Positions 7,908-17,709 of a stretch of DNA of 64,000 nt are shown here, one piece after another. This stretch comes from Cellvibrionales bacterium (lineage in GTDB: Bacteria > Pseudomonadota > Gammaproteobacteria > Pseudomonadales > UBA7239): positions 186,001-250,000 of the forward strand of contig JADJPU010000001.1 in NCBI GenBank assembly GCA_016713115.1, given 5' to 3'. The first letter of the stretch is position 1; every line of letters begins with the position of its first letter. The position numbers and the translations under genes were made by a program. Under the pieces are notes generated by a model. It saw only the letters and a list, made by a program, of their open reading frames with translations, made no database searches and had not been told where the DNA came from.

Positions 7908-9664
7908 ATGTCAAACCTTGAGCAGGCCACCGGCCTTATTCTTACCGGCTTTGGACGCTATTTTCAATGCTTTCAGCTGATGACGCAGGGCGCTCGTGGG
8001 CTCTTTGAAAAAGCCCAATGGGTAGAGGCACAGGAAGTTTCCAGGCAACGCATTGATTTATATAAAGAAATTGTCGTTGAAATCACCGAGGAGCTGCAAC
8101 AACAGCTAGGCACAGCCTGTGCCGACAGCCAGTTCTGGCGCACGCTCAAACCCGTGTTTCGCAACCATATCGAGACACTCGATAACCGCGAGCTACTAGA
8201 AACCTTCTATAACTCCGTGTGCTGTTACCTGTTTGGTCATGTGCGCATCGACGACAAAATGATGTTTGTCACAGGAGATGCCGGCACACTTCCCAACCAA
8301 ACTGACGACAGCTTGGTTAATCACTACTCCATTGGCAACAGTGTGCGCGCACTGATTTATCGCATCCTCGCCGATTACCAACTCAATATCGCAATGGAAG
8401 ATATTGAGCGCGATGTGCGCAATATCGTGCTAGCTATCAAAGAGCGCGTACTGCCCAACATGCCCGCAGCACGCGACGGCATCACGGTTGAATTACTGAA
8501 GTCAATTTTTATCGCAACAAAGGTGCTTACTTAGTCGGACGCATTTACAGCAGCGACCGCCAAATGCCGTTTGTCATTCCACTGATCAACAATGAACGCG
8601 GCGCGATCTATGTCGACACCTCTATTTTTGATGCTGATGATGTCAGTATCATTTTTTCTTTTACGCGCTCGTATTTCATGGTGGACACACCCATTCCAGG
8701 GCAGATTGTCGCGTTCTTGAAGCAACTGATGCCCAACAAAGAAATTTCTGAGCTTTACAACGCTATCGGACAAAATAAACACGGCAAAACCGAGTTCTAT
8801 CGCAGCTTTCTGGAGCACCTACAACACTCTGATGATCAATTCATCATTGCCCCTGGCATTAAAGGCATGGTGATGTCGGTATTTACGCTACCCTCTTATG
8901 GCATTGTGTTCAAAATCATTAAAGATCGTTTTGATCCTCCCAAAGAGATGAGCCATGAAACCGTGCGCGAAAAATACCGTCTCGTATCGCGACATGACCG
9001 CGTAGGCCGCATGGCAGACACACAAGAGTTCAGCCACTTTCGCTTTCCACTTCAGCGCTTTTCAAAAGAACTACTCGACGAACTAAAAACCGTCGCTGCC
9101 TCGCAACTGACTTTTGAGGGCGACGAACTGGTGATACGCCACCTGTACACCGAAAGGAAAATGACGCCGCTAAACCTCTATTTGAATAGTGCAACAGACG
9201 AGCAAATTGAAGAAGCGATGGATGAATACGGCAATGCCATCAAACAAATTGCCGCCGCCAATATTTTCCCCGGCGACATGCTGTTAAAAAACTTTGGGGT
9301 TACTCGTCATGGCCGCGTTGTTTTTTATGACTACGATGAAATTTGTTTCTTAACAGAATGCGTATTTCGTGAAATCCCAGAACCGCAGACCGAAGAGCAA
9401 GAAATGGCATCTACACCTTGGTACACCGTGGGACCTTTTGATGTTTTTCCCGAAGAATTCCGCTTGTTTTTTACAGGAAACCCCAAGGCTAAACGCGCGT
9501 TTGAGAAATACCACAGCGATTTATACCATGTTGATTTTTGGCGTCAGATGCAAGATCGCATCAGCCACGGCAGCGTAGAAGATATTTTTCCTTATCGCCG
9601 TAAAAAGCGTTTTACGCGAGAATTATCATCGCCGCGTTTTGACAATATCGCCGCATTACCATAG
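7908..9664 (+). pseudogene. aceK: Isocitrate dehydrogenase kinase/phosphatase, frameshifted
   Basis: AceK phosphorylates and dephosphorylates isocitrate dehydrogenase, setting the split between the TCA cycle and the glyoxylate shunt. The N-terminal regulatory part (to 8534) matches AceK (LTGFGRYFQCF, FYNSVCCYLFGH). The kinase/phosphatase part continues in the -1 frame with FYRNKGAYLVGRI, then GIKGMVMSVFTLPSYG, VFKIIKDRF and VVFYDYDEICFLTE. The break is in five Ts at 8506-8510. One more T joins the halves into about 585 residues, close to the usual AceK length. Every motif on both sides is intact, so sequencing error is likelier than loss. The glyoxylate-shunt genes themselves are not in the window. 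Confidence 0.85.
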
Positions 9665-9680
9665 CACGCAGCAACTCACC

Positions 9681-10280
9681 ATGAAAACACTCGTACTGGC
9701 CTCCTCCTCACCGTACCGCAAAGCCCAGCTGGAAACACTGAGATTGCCCTTTGTGTGCGCCAGCCCCGACATCGACGAATTCGCACTGACAGGAGAATCC
9801 GCATCGATACTCGCTGCGCGCTTGGCCGCCGAAAAAGCGCAAGCGATTGCAGAAAAATTTCCTAACGCTTTTATTATCGGCGCCGACCAAACACTCGCCT
9901 TTGAAGATCAGATATTGGGAAAACCGGGCAGCTATGATGCTGCTGTACAGCAACTGAAAATACTCAGCGGCAAAACAGTGGTGCTGCACAGTGCACTTGC
10001 ATTATTAGATGTCATCAACAACAAGCTGCAACAAGCAGTGATTCCAACCACGGTGCGCTACCGCACGCTCACTGACGAACAAATTGCATTTTATTTACAA
10101 CAAGACAAACCCTTTGATTGCGCGGGCAGTTGCAAAAGTGAATCGTTAGGCATTGCACTATTAGAATCTGTGACCAGCAGCGATCACAGTGCATTAGTGG
10201 GGCTTCCGCTGATTGCACTCACCACTATGCTAAACAATGTGAATTTGTCGCCACTGCAGGCACAGACGACTAAAAACTAA
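9681..10280 (+). CDS. Maf-family nucleotide pyrophosphatase (YceF type)
   Basis: Maf proteins hydrolyse non-canonical or modified nucleoside triphosphates to monophosphates. The 199-residue protein has the N-terminal SSSPYR motif, GADQT with the catalytic Asp near residue 72, and KPGSYDAA. The YceF branch prefers 7-methyl-GTP, and CKSESLGIALLE fits that branch better than the dTTP/UTP branch. This is a judgement by eye. The start at 9681 is the ATG directly before KTLVLASSS. Its stop overlaps the stop of the convergent LOG gene. Confidence 0.85.
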   Translation: MKTLVLASSSPYRKAQLETLRLPFVCASPDIDEFALTGESASILAARLAAEKAQAIAEKFPNAFIIGADQTLAFEDQILGKPGSYDAAVQQLKILSGKTVVLHSALALLDVINNKLQQAVIPTTVRYRTLTDEQIAFYLQQDKPFDCAGSCKSESLGIALLESVTSSDHSALVGLPLIALTTMLNNVNLSPLQAQTTKN

Positions 10281-10936
10281 AACCCGCCGCCTATCACATC
10301 AGGATAAGCGTGATGGCGATCAATGATGATGCGCGCCGCTTCATCAGCCGTATCCACCAACTGAATCAAATCTAAATCACCCTCACCTATACAGCCAGAA
10401 GCTAGCATCGTTTTACGCAGCCAATCCATCAAACCACCCCAATAATCGCGCCCCACCAGCACGATAGGATATTTGGAAACTTTTTTTGTCTGCACCAAAG
10501 TCAAGGCTTCAAATAATTCATCCATCGTGCCAAAACCACCCGGATAAATTGCAAAACCGACCGTATGTTTTACAAACATCATTTTTCGCACAAAAAAGTA
10601 ACGAAAAGTCATGGTGGTTGTTTGATAGCGATTCGCCCCTTGCTCAAATGGCAACTCAATATTTAACCCGATAGAGCGCCCACCTTGCTGAAAAGCGCCG
10701 CGATTAGCCGCTTCCATAATGCCGGGGCCGCCACCGGTAATCACAGCTAAACCCGCCTCAGCTAACAACTGCCCGAGTCGACACGCATCTGCATAATATT
10801 CGTCAGATTCTTGTAGCCGAGCGCTGCCAAACACCGTCACCGCAGGTCCCAAGCCTGTTAAATGTTCTATGCCATCCACCAATTCCGCTTGAATGCGCAT
10901 CACGCGCCAAGCTTCCACCATCTTTGCGCTATCCAT
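10277..10936 (-). CDS. LOG-family protein (TIGR00730 Rossmann fold)
   Basis: A 219-residue Rossmann-fold protein. LOG enzymes release the free base from nucleoside 5'-monophosphates, and many bacterial members act as nucleotide 5'-monophosphate nucleosidases. The signatures GGGPGIMEAANRGAF and PGGFGTMDELFE are both present and hold the catalytic and phosphate-binding residues. The ATG at 10934-10936 is preferred over the GTG three bases before it because GGGG lies at good distance. The 3' end overlaps maf on the other strand by four bases. Confidence 0.85.
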   Translation of the reverse strand: MDSAKMVEAWRVMRIQAELVDGIEHLTGLGPAVTVFGSARLQESDEYYADACRLGQLLAEAGLAVITGGGPGIMEAANRGAFQQGGRSIGLNIELPFEQGANRYQTTTMTFRYFFVRKMMFVKHTVGFAIYPGGFGTMDELFEALTLVQTKKVSKYPIVLVGRDYWGGLMDWLRKTMLASGCIGEGDLDLIQLVDTADEAARIIIDRHHAYPDVIGGGF

Positions 10937-10969
10937 CACTTACCCCGTTTGCAAAATTATTTGTAGGTT

Positions 10970-12616
10970 TTATTTTTTTATGGGCTGCACTTCAAATTGC
11001 TGCAGTGCGCGTCGATTGTCCAGCCCTAACGACCGCCAAAAAGCACAAGCCTCTTGTTTGCTGTTATTGGCAATTGACAATTTCCGATCAAACATCATTT
11101 GATTTTTTTGTTCTGCGTACAAAGGCCAAACCAACTGCTCCGCGCGATTCGGGTTGCCAGTATGCGCAAACTGTGACCAGTAATCCATCATAGCATTGGA
11201 TAGTTTTAGTTCGTCGCCAGAAAAATAACTGCGAAACCAATTCATGGGAGCGTGAAAAACAAACTGCAACTCCGCACTGTGAAATGCGCCTAGCTTTCTC
11301 ATCTCTGGCAACACAAACGCGGCATCTGGGTAGGTGAAGGTGTAAGCGTAAACAGGTGCCCACGGAGACAACCAATCCGAAACTTCATGGATATTGCAGG
11401 ACATAAACTCGTCACCCTAAACAGCGGCCAGCGCCGCACCGGGATCCTCATATTTTTCTAAGGGATAACGCGCTTTTACTTTATCAATAATCGTTTGGTT
11501 ATCACCCACCAAATAACGAATGCGTTTTTCGTAATCCTCTGCCTGCAAAGGTTTGAAGCGATATTCATGTGAAAACATAACCATCAAACTGCCTTCATCA
11601 TCATTATTGCCATTGATAACCGGCACACGATTGAAGCGCCCCGATTGAAAACTTTGCTGAATACTCTCTGGGAGTATGTGCCCATCAGTCACCGGCCCCC
11701 ACACACCGAAATCACCTTCGCCAAATACAAACGCAGGATCATTCGGCAGCGCCTGCAAAATTTCTTCCGGTTTTTTGTCGCGCAAACACTGCAATAAGTT
11801 TCCGCGACCTTCGCAGCCCGCGCGGATCGCCAACCATTCGCCCTGTTTTTCTGCGGCGGATAAATCCGCATTATTTTTTGTGCAAGGACCACTCTGGATA
11901 ATTGCCTGCTTAAACAACCCAGCACTCACGGGCGAAGCCAAATGCGCGCAAACACTCATGCCTCCGGCTGATTCACCAAAAATCGTGACATTCTTGGAAT
12001 CACCGCCGAAAGCGCCGATGTTGTCGCGCACCCAACGCAATGCAGCCTGCTGATCCATCAAACCGTAATTACCGGATACAGATTGATTGTTCGTTTTTTC
12101 TGATTCCGCTGACAGCGCTGGATGCGCCATAAACCCCAATGCGCCAACGCGGTATTGCAAGCTGACGACTACCACATCACCGCGTGCGGCCAAACGCTGC
12201 AAAGGCGTACCCTGCAAACCATCGCCACCGATAAATCCACCACCGTGAAACCACACCATCACCGGTTTAGGTTTTGCGGGTTTGATATCTGGTGTCGCAA
12301 CATTTAAGTACAAACAATCTTCCTGACCGCGTTGCATATACAACATGGATTGAAAACACAGTGGCGGCGCGCTAGTAGTTTTGCGTACGCCTTCCCAGTT
12401 GGCATGCGGTTGCGGCGTTTTCCAGCGCAAGTCACCCACCGGTGGTGCTGCGTAAGGAATGCCATAAAACATATTCACATTTTCTTTGATGAAACCTTGC
12501 ACATCACCTTGTGCGGTTTTAACGACAGGATCTTCCTGTTTTTCTGAGCAGCCTGCCAAATAACTACACACAACAACAAACACAGTAAAAAGCGCCGAGA
12601 CATTTCTCTTCCTCAT
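10970..12616 (-). pseudogene. Type-B carboxylesterase lipoprotein interrupted by an in-frame amber codon
   Basis: A carboxylesterase/para-nitrobenzyl esterase relative of the alpha/beta-hydrolase fold. It starts with a lipoprotein signal ending LAGC, so it is probably membrane-anchored. The nucleophile Ser is in GESAGG, the oxyanion motif is HGGGF and the acidic residue is in NDDEGSL. The frame meets TAG at 11417-11419, then continues in the same frame with GDEFMSCN, and the catalytic His lies downstream in AFHSAELQFVF. The truncated product would therefore lack the His. No frame change is needed, so this differs from the homopolymer breaks elsewhere. A real nonsense mutation, a base-call error or readthrough are all possible. 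A separate functional downstream gene is unlikely. Confidence 0.75.
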
Positions 12617-12662
12617 CAATAATGAGCAGCACCTTAACGCAGCCCTTGCCGCCGCCGCATTA

Positions 12663-12695
12663 CTGTATATAATCACAAGCTGTATACATAAACAG
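12663..12695 (+). promoter_or_regulatory. Two tandem LexA (SOS) boxes
   Basis: CTGTATACATAAACAG at 12680-12695 is a perfect CTGT-N8-ACAG box. CTGTATATAATCACAA at 12663-12678 matches except at the last base. They are separated by one base and end ten bases before the lexA ATG, as in the autoregulated lexA promoter of E. coli. The carboxylesterase on the other side starts 46 bp away and could also be affected. Confidence 0.9.
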
Positions 12696-12705
12696 AGATG
12701 CCGTC

Positions 12706-13308
12706 ATGCAGGAATTAACCGCTCGCCAGCAGGAAATCCTCGATCTCATCCGCAGTCACATCGACGAAACCGGCTATCCACCCACGCGTGCCGAAATTGC
12801 CGAGCGCCTTGGCTTCAAATCCGCCAACGCCGCTGAAGAGCATTTGAAAGCGCTGGCACGCAAAGGCGCTATTGAGATGGTGGCAGGTGCATCGCGCGGC
12901 ATTCGCCTGCCGGAACAGCAGCATCAGGGCATTCCCGTGGTGGGGCGCGTGGCCGCAGGCAACCCCATCCTCGCAGAGCAACACATTGAGGATTACTGCC
13001 AAATTCCCGCCAATTTTTTTCATCCCGCCGTGGATTATTTTCTGCAAGTGCGCGGCGACAGCATGAAAGATGTCGGCATCATGGACGGCGATTTGCTCGC
13101 CGTACACAGCACCACACAAGTACGCAACGGCCAAATTGTGGTGGCGCGCATTGATGATGAAGTGACGGTAAAACGCTATCAAAAAGGGCGCAGCGCGCAC
13201 CAACTGACGCTGCTGCCAGAAAACAGCGACTACACACCGATCGAAGTGGATTTGCGTGAGCAGGCTTGCAGCATTGAAGGCATCAGCGTCGGTGTGATTC
13301 GACGCTGA
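12706..13308 (+). CDS. lexA: LexA repressor
   Basis: Represses SOS genes and cleaves itself when RecA filaments form on damaged DNA. The 200-residue protein has the N-terminal winged helix (residues 1-70), the self-cleavage bond Ala84-Gly85 in RVAAGNP, catalytic Ser119 in RGDSMKD and Lys156 in VTVKRYQ. The positions match E. coli LexA. Two SOS boxes directly upstream imply autoregulation. A convergent sppA follows. Confidence 0.97.
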   Translation: MQELTARQQEILDLIRSHIDETGYPPTRAEIAERLGFKSANAAEEHLKALARKGAIEMVAGASRGIRLPEQQHQGIPVVGRVAAGNPILAEQHIEDYCQIPANFFHPAVDYFLQVRGDSMKDVGIMDGDLLAVHSTTQVRNGQIVVARIDDEVTVKRYQKGRSAHQLTLLPENSDYTPIEVDLREQACSIEGISVGVIRR

Positions 13309-13329
13309 TTCGCAACACGACCACCGCAA

Positions 13330-14319
13330 CTATTGCAGTTGATACGAAGCTGACAATCCCATTTTTTCTGCAATCGCCGCACCCGCACTGGCGCCTAATT
13401 TGCCAGCCAAGGCATCGAATGGGTTTTTCTTTGCGGTGTAATCGACAATATCTTCCGCCTTCACCACATCACGCGCTATCTGTCCTGGACTGCCGTAGCC
13501 GTCGATCAAACCCAGCGCCAAGGCTTGCTCGCCGTTCCATATCAAACCACTGAACATGTCTGGTGTTTCCTTCAAACGATTGCCTCTGCCATCGCGCACG
13601 CGCTTGATGAACTGTGCATGCGTTTGATCCAGCACTTGCTGCCAAAACGCCGTTTCATCCGGCTTGGCTGGAGAAAAAGGATCGAGAAAACTTTTGTGCG
13701 CACCGGAAGTGTAATTACGCCGTTCCACACCTAATTTGTTCATGGTTTCGACAAAACCAAAGCCAGCCGCTGTGACACCGATGGAACCCACCAAGGAGCT
13801 TTCACTGGCGTAAATTTTGTCAGCCGCCGCCGCGATGTAATACGCGCCGGATGCACCGATATCACCAATCACTGCATACAAAGGAATGGCTGGGTATTTT
13901 GTGCGCAAGCGCTTGATTTCGTCATACACATAATTGGATTGCACTGGGCTGCCGCCGGGGCTGTTAATCACCAACAACACCGCTTTCGTTTTTTTGCTTT
14001 CAAATGCCGCGCGCAAACCCGTCACCACTGCATTAGCACTGGCTTCGCTATCCTCAGCAATAACGCCGCGCACACGCACAACCGCTGTATGATCTTTGTT
14101 CGCCGAAAGTAAATTACCCGTGCCGCCCTGCTGAGCGACTGGTGAAAATAAAAACAGCGCACCAATCAAATACACGAATGTCAATAATTTGAAAAAAACT
14201 CCCCAGCGCCGCGCACGCCGCTGTTCGGTTTGCGACTCGTTGACCAGTTTTTCCAACATGTACCAAGAGCGATCCTGTTCATTTTGCGGCAGTGTTGTTT
14301 TTTTACCAAAACCAAACAT
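13330..14319 (-). CDS. sppA: Signal peptide peptidase SppA, short form (S49)
   Basis: A 329-residue inner-membrane serine protease that degrades cleaved signal peptides. There is one membrane helix near residues 41-60. The S49 core contains VRVRGVI, VINSPGGSP and GDIGASGAYYIAAAADKIYA with the nucleophile Ser, then SLVGSIGV. The length matches the 36 kDa single-domain class, not the double-length E. coli enzyme. The start at 14317-14319 is supported by AGGA seven bases upstream. The frame is open further 5' but without a ribosome binding site. Confidence 0.88.
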   Translation of the reverse strand: MFGFGKKTTLPQNEQDRSWYMLEKLVNESQTEQRRARRWGVFFKLLTFVYLIGALFLFSPVAQQGGTGNLLSANKDHTAVVRVRGVIAEDSEASANAVVTGLRAAFESKKTKAVLLVINSPGGSPVQSNYVYDEIKRLRTKYPAIPLYAVIGDIGASGAYYIAAAADKIYASESSLVGSIGVTAAGFGFVETMNKLGVERRNYTSGAHKSFLDPFSPAKPDETAFWQQVLDQTHAQFIKRVRDGRGNRLKETPDMFSGLIWNGEQALALGLIDGYGSPGQIARDVVKAEDIVDYTAKKNPFDALAGKLGASAGAAIAEKMGLSASYQLQ

Positions 14320-14436
14320 ATAAGTTCCTACTGTGTGAATCCGTTCAGCATAACCGATGACCAGACAGGAGGCATCCGGCTTTACAGCTCTGTCAGCTGC
14401 CATATACTCCCCCAACTCGACACAGGAAACAGCAGG

Positions 14437-16788
14437 ATGATTAACATTAAAGTCGGCTTGGTGATTACCGCGCTCACGCTACTTTCTCTCACCGGCTGCA
14501 ATAAAAAACCTCTCACCCACACCACCACCGCCGATGGCAAAGAAACCGTTTTTACGGGTGATATTGAGGACAGCATTCGCCACTCCACCCCCGACTTCCG
14601 CCTAGATCCACAGGCGCCGGCTAACGCACCCAACATCGTGATCGTGTTGGTCGACGACCTCGGTTATGCCGACACCTCTCCCTATGGCAGTGAAATTCGC
14701 ACCCCCAATATTCAGCAGCTGGGCGACAGCGGTTTGCGCTCCATCCGATTTATCGCCAGCGCGATGTGCTCGCCCACGCGCGCCGCGCTGCTCATCGGTC
14801 TCCACGATCAGTCAGCTGGTGTGGGCTGGGTGGCCGAGTGGGACTTCGGCTACCCCGGCTATCGCGGTGAATTGGCACCCAACGCCGTCACCCTGCCGCA
14901 AATTTTGCAACAACACGGCTATGCCACTTACGCCGCTGGCAAATGGCACCTCACCAATGGCGAACACCGCTCGCGCATCGGCCCTTTTAATTCGTGGCCG
15001 ACACAAAAAGGCTTTGATCGCTACTGGGGTTTCTTAGAAGGTGAAACGGATCAATTTGAACCCGCTGAAATTGTCAGCGGCAACGAAGTCCAAGCCATGC
15101 CGAAAACGCCCAACTATTACTTTCCCGATGATTTGAGCAATCACGCGATACAAATGATTAAAGATTTGCGCGCTGTGAATCGCGAAAAACCTTTCTTCCT
15201 GTATTACACACCGGGCGCTGTGCATGCTCCGCATCACACCAAACCGGAGGATCGCGAACGCTATCGCGGAAAATATGCCGAAGGTTGGGACAAAATTCGC
15301 GAGCAGCGTTTAGCGCAACAAAAACAACTCGGTATTGCTCCGCCCAATACGCAACTGACACCACACAACCCGAAAGTTGGCGACTGGAATGCGCTCACCG
15401 CTGATCAGAAAAAAATGTACGCCGGTTTCCAAGAAAATTACGCAGGTTTTGTCGACAATCTGGATCAACAAGTTGGCAAGTTGCGCGCTTACTTGCAACA
15501 AACCAATCAACTGGATAACACCATTTTTGTTTTTCTCTCAGACAATGGCGCTAGCCCAGAAGGTGACGCAGAAGGCCAGTGGAATAGCTTGGCGTACTAC
15601 CACTACAACAAAACCACCACGGCAGAAAATTTACCGCACCTCAACGAACTGGGTGGCCCCAATACGCATCCGCACTATCCACTGGGATGGGCGCAAGCGA
15701 GTAACACACCGTTCAAACACACCAAGCGCACCACGCACGGCGGCGGCGTAAATGTGCCATTTATTATTAGCTGGCCGAAAGGCATTGCAGCACGCGGTGA
15801 AATTCGTCCGCAATTTCACCATGTCAACGATCTTGCGCCCACACTCCTAGAACTGCTGAACATTCCTCAGCCTACGCAATATCAAGGACACGCTGTCAAA
15901 CCAATGGAAGGCACGAGCTTTGCCTATACCTTCACGCAAGCGCAAGAACCTTCACACAAAAAAGAACAGTATTACGAACTAGAAGCCAATCGCAGTTATG
16001 TCGCCGACGGCTGGAAAATTGCGGCCTACCGTGAAGGCAGCCAAACCTTTGATGAACCGCAGTGGGAACTGTTTGATCTCAACAATGACTTTTCGGAATC
16101 CAAAAATCTTGCGGCTGACTATCCTAAAAAAGTGAAAGAGCTGGAGAAAAAATGGTGGGCAGCAGCCGAGCGTTACAACGCACTACCGTTGGTCGATGTC
16201 GGCTTACTCGAACGCGCGCTGTATTCAAAATTTGTACTCTTGCCACAACCCAATCACATGGAATTTCCTGTGGGCGGCAGCACTGTGCCGCACAATCTTG
16301 CGCCGATTTTGCCCGGCAAGTCTTATACCATTACAGCCAATATCCATCGCGACAACGCGCAACAAAACGGCGTGATTGCCGCACAGGGCGACAGATTTTC
16401 CGGCTACTCCTTGTACTTGAAAGACAATCATCTGGTGTATGAGCGCAACACCGGTATTGATGTGATCCGTCTGGTTTCTAACGATCCCGTTCCCGTAGGC
16501 AACAGCACCGTGCAACTGCGCTATGACAAAGTCTCCACGGGTTTCGCTGTAGCAAAAGGTTTATTTTCAGAGGGTCTCAGCTTCAACTTGTTGAGCGTGT
16601 TGAAAGGCTCCGGCACCCTACTAATCAACGGCAAAGAAAATGGCAGTGTGGTCATCAACCAGCCCTTTATGGTGGGTTGGGAAGGCTTGGACATTGGGCG
16701 CGATACCGGCTCTTCTGTGTCACCACAATACGAAGCGCCCAATGCATTCGGCGGCCAGCTGACGCATGTTTCTTATGACACTTGGTAA
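14437..16788 (+). CDS. Type I sulfatase, lipoprotein
   Basis: Hydrolyses a sulfate ester. The exact substrate cannot be read from sequence. The protein has 783 residues. The N-terminus is a lipoprotein signal with lipobox LTGC. The alkaline-phosphatase-fold domain begins at NIVIVLVDDLGYAD (metal-binding Asp pair). The CSPTR motif places the formylglycine-forming Cys near residue 111. KWHL and FVFLSDNG supply further metal and active-site residues. Beyond about residue 600 is an extra beta-rich region resembling a concanavalin-like accessory domain. The start ATG follows CAGG. No maturation enzyme or sulfated-glycan locus lies nearby. A second, smaller sulfatase lies at 58.4 kb. Confidence 0.88.
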   Translation: MINIKVGLVITALTLLSLTGCNKKPLTHTTTADGKETVFTGDIEDSIRHSTPDFRLDPQAPANAPNIVIVLVDDLGYADTSPYGSEIRTPNIQQLGDSGLRSIRFIASAMCSPTRAALLIGLHDQSAGVGWVAEWDFGYPGYRGELAPNAVTLPQILQQHGYATYAAGKWHLTNGEHRSRIGPFNSWPTQKGFDRYWGFLEGETDQFEPAEIVSGNEVQAMPKTPNYYFPDDLSNHAIQMIKDLRAVNREKPFFLYYTPGAVHAPHHTKPEDRERYRGKYAEGWDKIREQRLAQQKQLGIAPPNTQLTPHNPKVGDWNALTADQKKMYAGFQENYAGFVDNLDQQVGKLRAYLQQTNQLDNTIFVFLSDNGASPEGDAEGQWNSLAYYHYNKTTTAENLPHLNELGGPNTHPHYPLGWAQASNTPFKHTKRTTHGGGVNVPFIISWPKGIAARGEIRPQFHHVNDLAPTLLELLNIPQPTQYQGHAVKPMEGTSFAYTFTQAQEPSHKKEQYYELEANRSYVADGWKIAAYREGSQTFDEPQWELFDLNNDFSESKNLAADYPKKVKELEKKWWAAAERYNALPLVDVGLLERALYSKFVLLPQPNHMEFPVGGSTVPHNLAPILPGKSYTITANIHRDNAQQNGVIAAQGDRFSGYSLYLKDNHLVYERNTGIDVIRLVSNDPVPVGNSTVQLRYDKVSTGFAVAKGLFSEGLSFNLLSVLKGSGTLLINGKENGSVVINQPFMVGWEGLDIGRDTGSSVSPQYEAPNAFGGQLTHVSYDTW

Positions 16789-16853
16789 TGACGCAAGACC
16801 GTAATGTTCGGAGTATTCTTCACCCACACAGATCACAGTTGATGAGGTAAGTC

Positions 16854-17705
16854 ATGGCAGCGCATAACACACGCCCCCTGCAAACACTGCTCTCGCCAGC
16901 GAAACTGGTCGGTATTGCCGCCTGTTTTTTCTGCAGCAGCCTGCTGGCACAAACAGCTGCCCCAACCGCCAAAACCATCACGCTCGCTGCCGATGAATGG
17001 TGTCCCTATAACTGCGCTGAAGAAGACAAAGCCAAACCCGGCTACATGATAGAAATTGCCCAAGCCATTTTGGGCAAAGCCGGCTACACCGTTGAATACA
17101 AAACCATGGCCTTTCAGCGCGCCATGCAGGAAGTATTGAACGGCACATTGAGCGGCGCTGTTTGCGTTGACACCCCTACCTTGGCCGAGGCAGAAACGCT
17201 GTATCAGAAAACCAATGGCAAACCGGCTCGCTTTATCCAAACCGCAGCAATGGGCATGCCCAGTGTTTCAATTTTTACTGCCAGCAACAGCACTTGGAGT
17301 TTTGACCCCGCCAACCCTGAAGCGAGTCTCAAGGCTCTGGGTGGCAAGGTGGGCATTCCGCAGGGCTATTCCTTTGATCTCTCACCCACTTTGCAAAAGA
17401 TGGGCTTGTTGGTAGAAATCTCTGGCGACGCTCCATTACAACAGCTGCTGAAAATGCTCGACAGCGGCCGGTTAGCGGCGATCATGGACGATGATGCCGT
17501 CATTCGCTACGAAGCCGCACAAATCGGGCTAGGCAATAAAATCCGCCTTGCGGGCAATACCGAAGAACCACTCGCCTGTACCATCGGCTTCAGCACCGCG
17601 GACCCAGAGTATGTCGAGCTGTTAAACAAAGGGATAGCTGAATTACGCGCCAATGGCGAATTGGCAAAAATACTTCAGCGTTACAACATCAAAGATTGGA
17701 AGTGA
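16854..17705 (+). CDS. Periplasmic substrate-binding protein (SBP_bac_3 type)
   Basis: A 283-residue type II periplasmic binding protein. It has a long signal peptide ending near SSLLAQTAA, then ITLAADEWCPYNCAEEDKAKPGYMIEIAQAIL, the first lobe of an amino-acid-type binding fold. It ends LAKILQRYNI, a usual closing helix. No permease or ATPase gene is adjacent. The chemoreceptor gene that follows begins within a few bases of this stop, so the protein may present a ligand to that receptor. The ligand is unknown. Confidence 0.8.
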   Translation: MAAHNTRPLQTLLSPAKLVGIAACFFCSSLLAQTAAPTAKTITLAADEWCPYNCAEEDKAKPGYMIEIAQAILGKAGYTVEYKTMAFQRAMQEVLNGTLSGAVCVDTPTLAEAETLYQKTNGKPARFIQTAAMGMPSVSIFTASNSTWSFDPANPEASLKALGGKVGIPQGYSFDLSPTLQKMGLLVEISGDAPLQQLLKMLDSGRLAAIMDDDAVIRYEAAQIGLGNKIRLAGNTEEPLACTIGFSTADPEYVELLNKGIAELRANGELAKILQRYNIKDWK

Positions 17706-17709
17706 TGAT

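Noticed and set aside
17653..17709. Upstream start of the chemoreceptor overlapping the binding protein gene
   Set aside because: The extension lies inside the upstream gene and lacks a membrane-protein N-terminus. The TTG with GGAAG is better placed.
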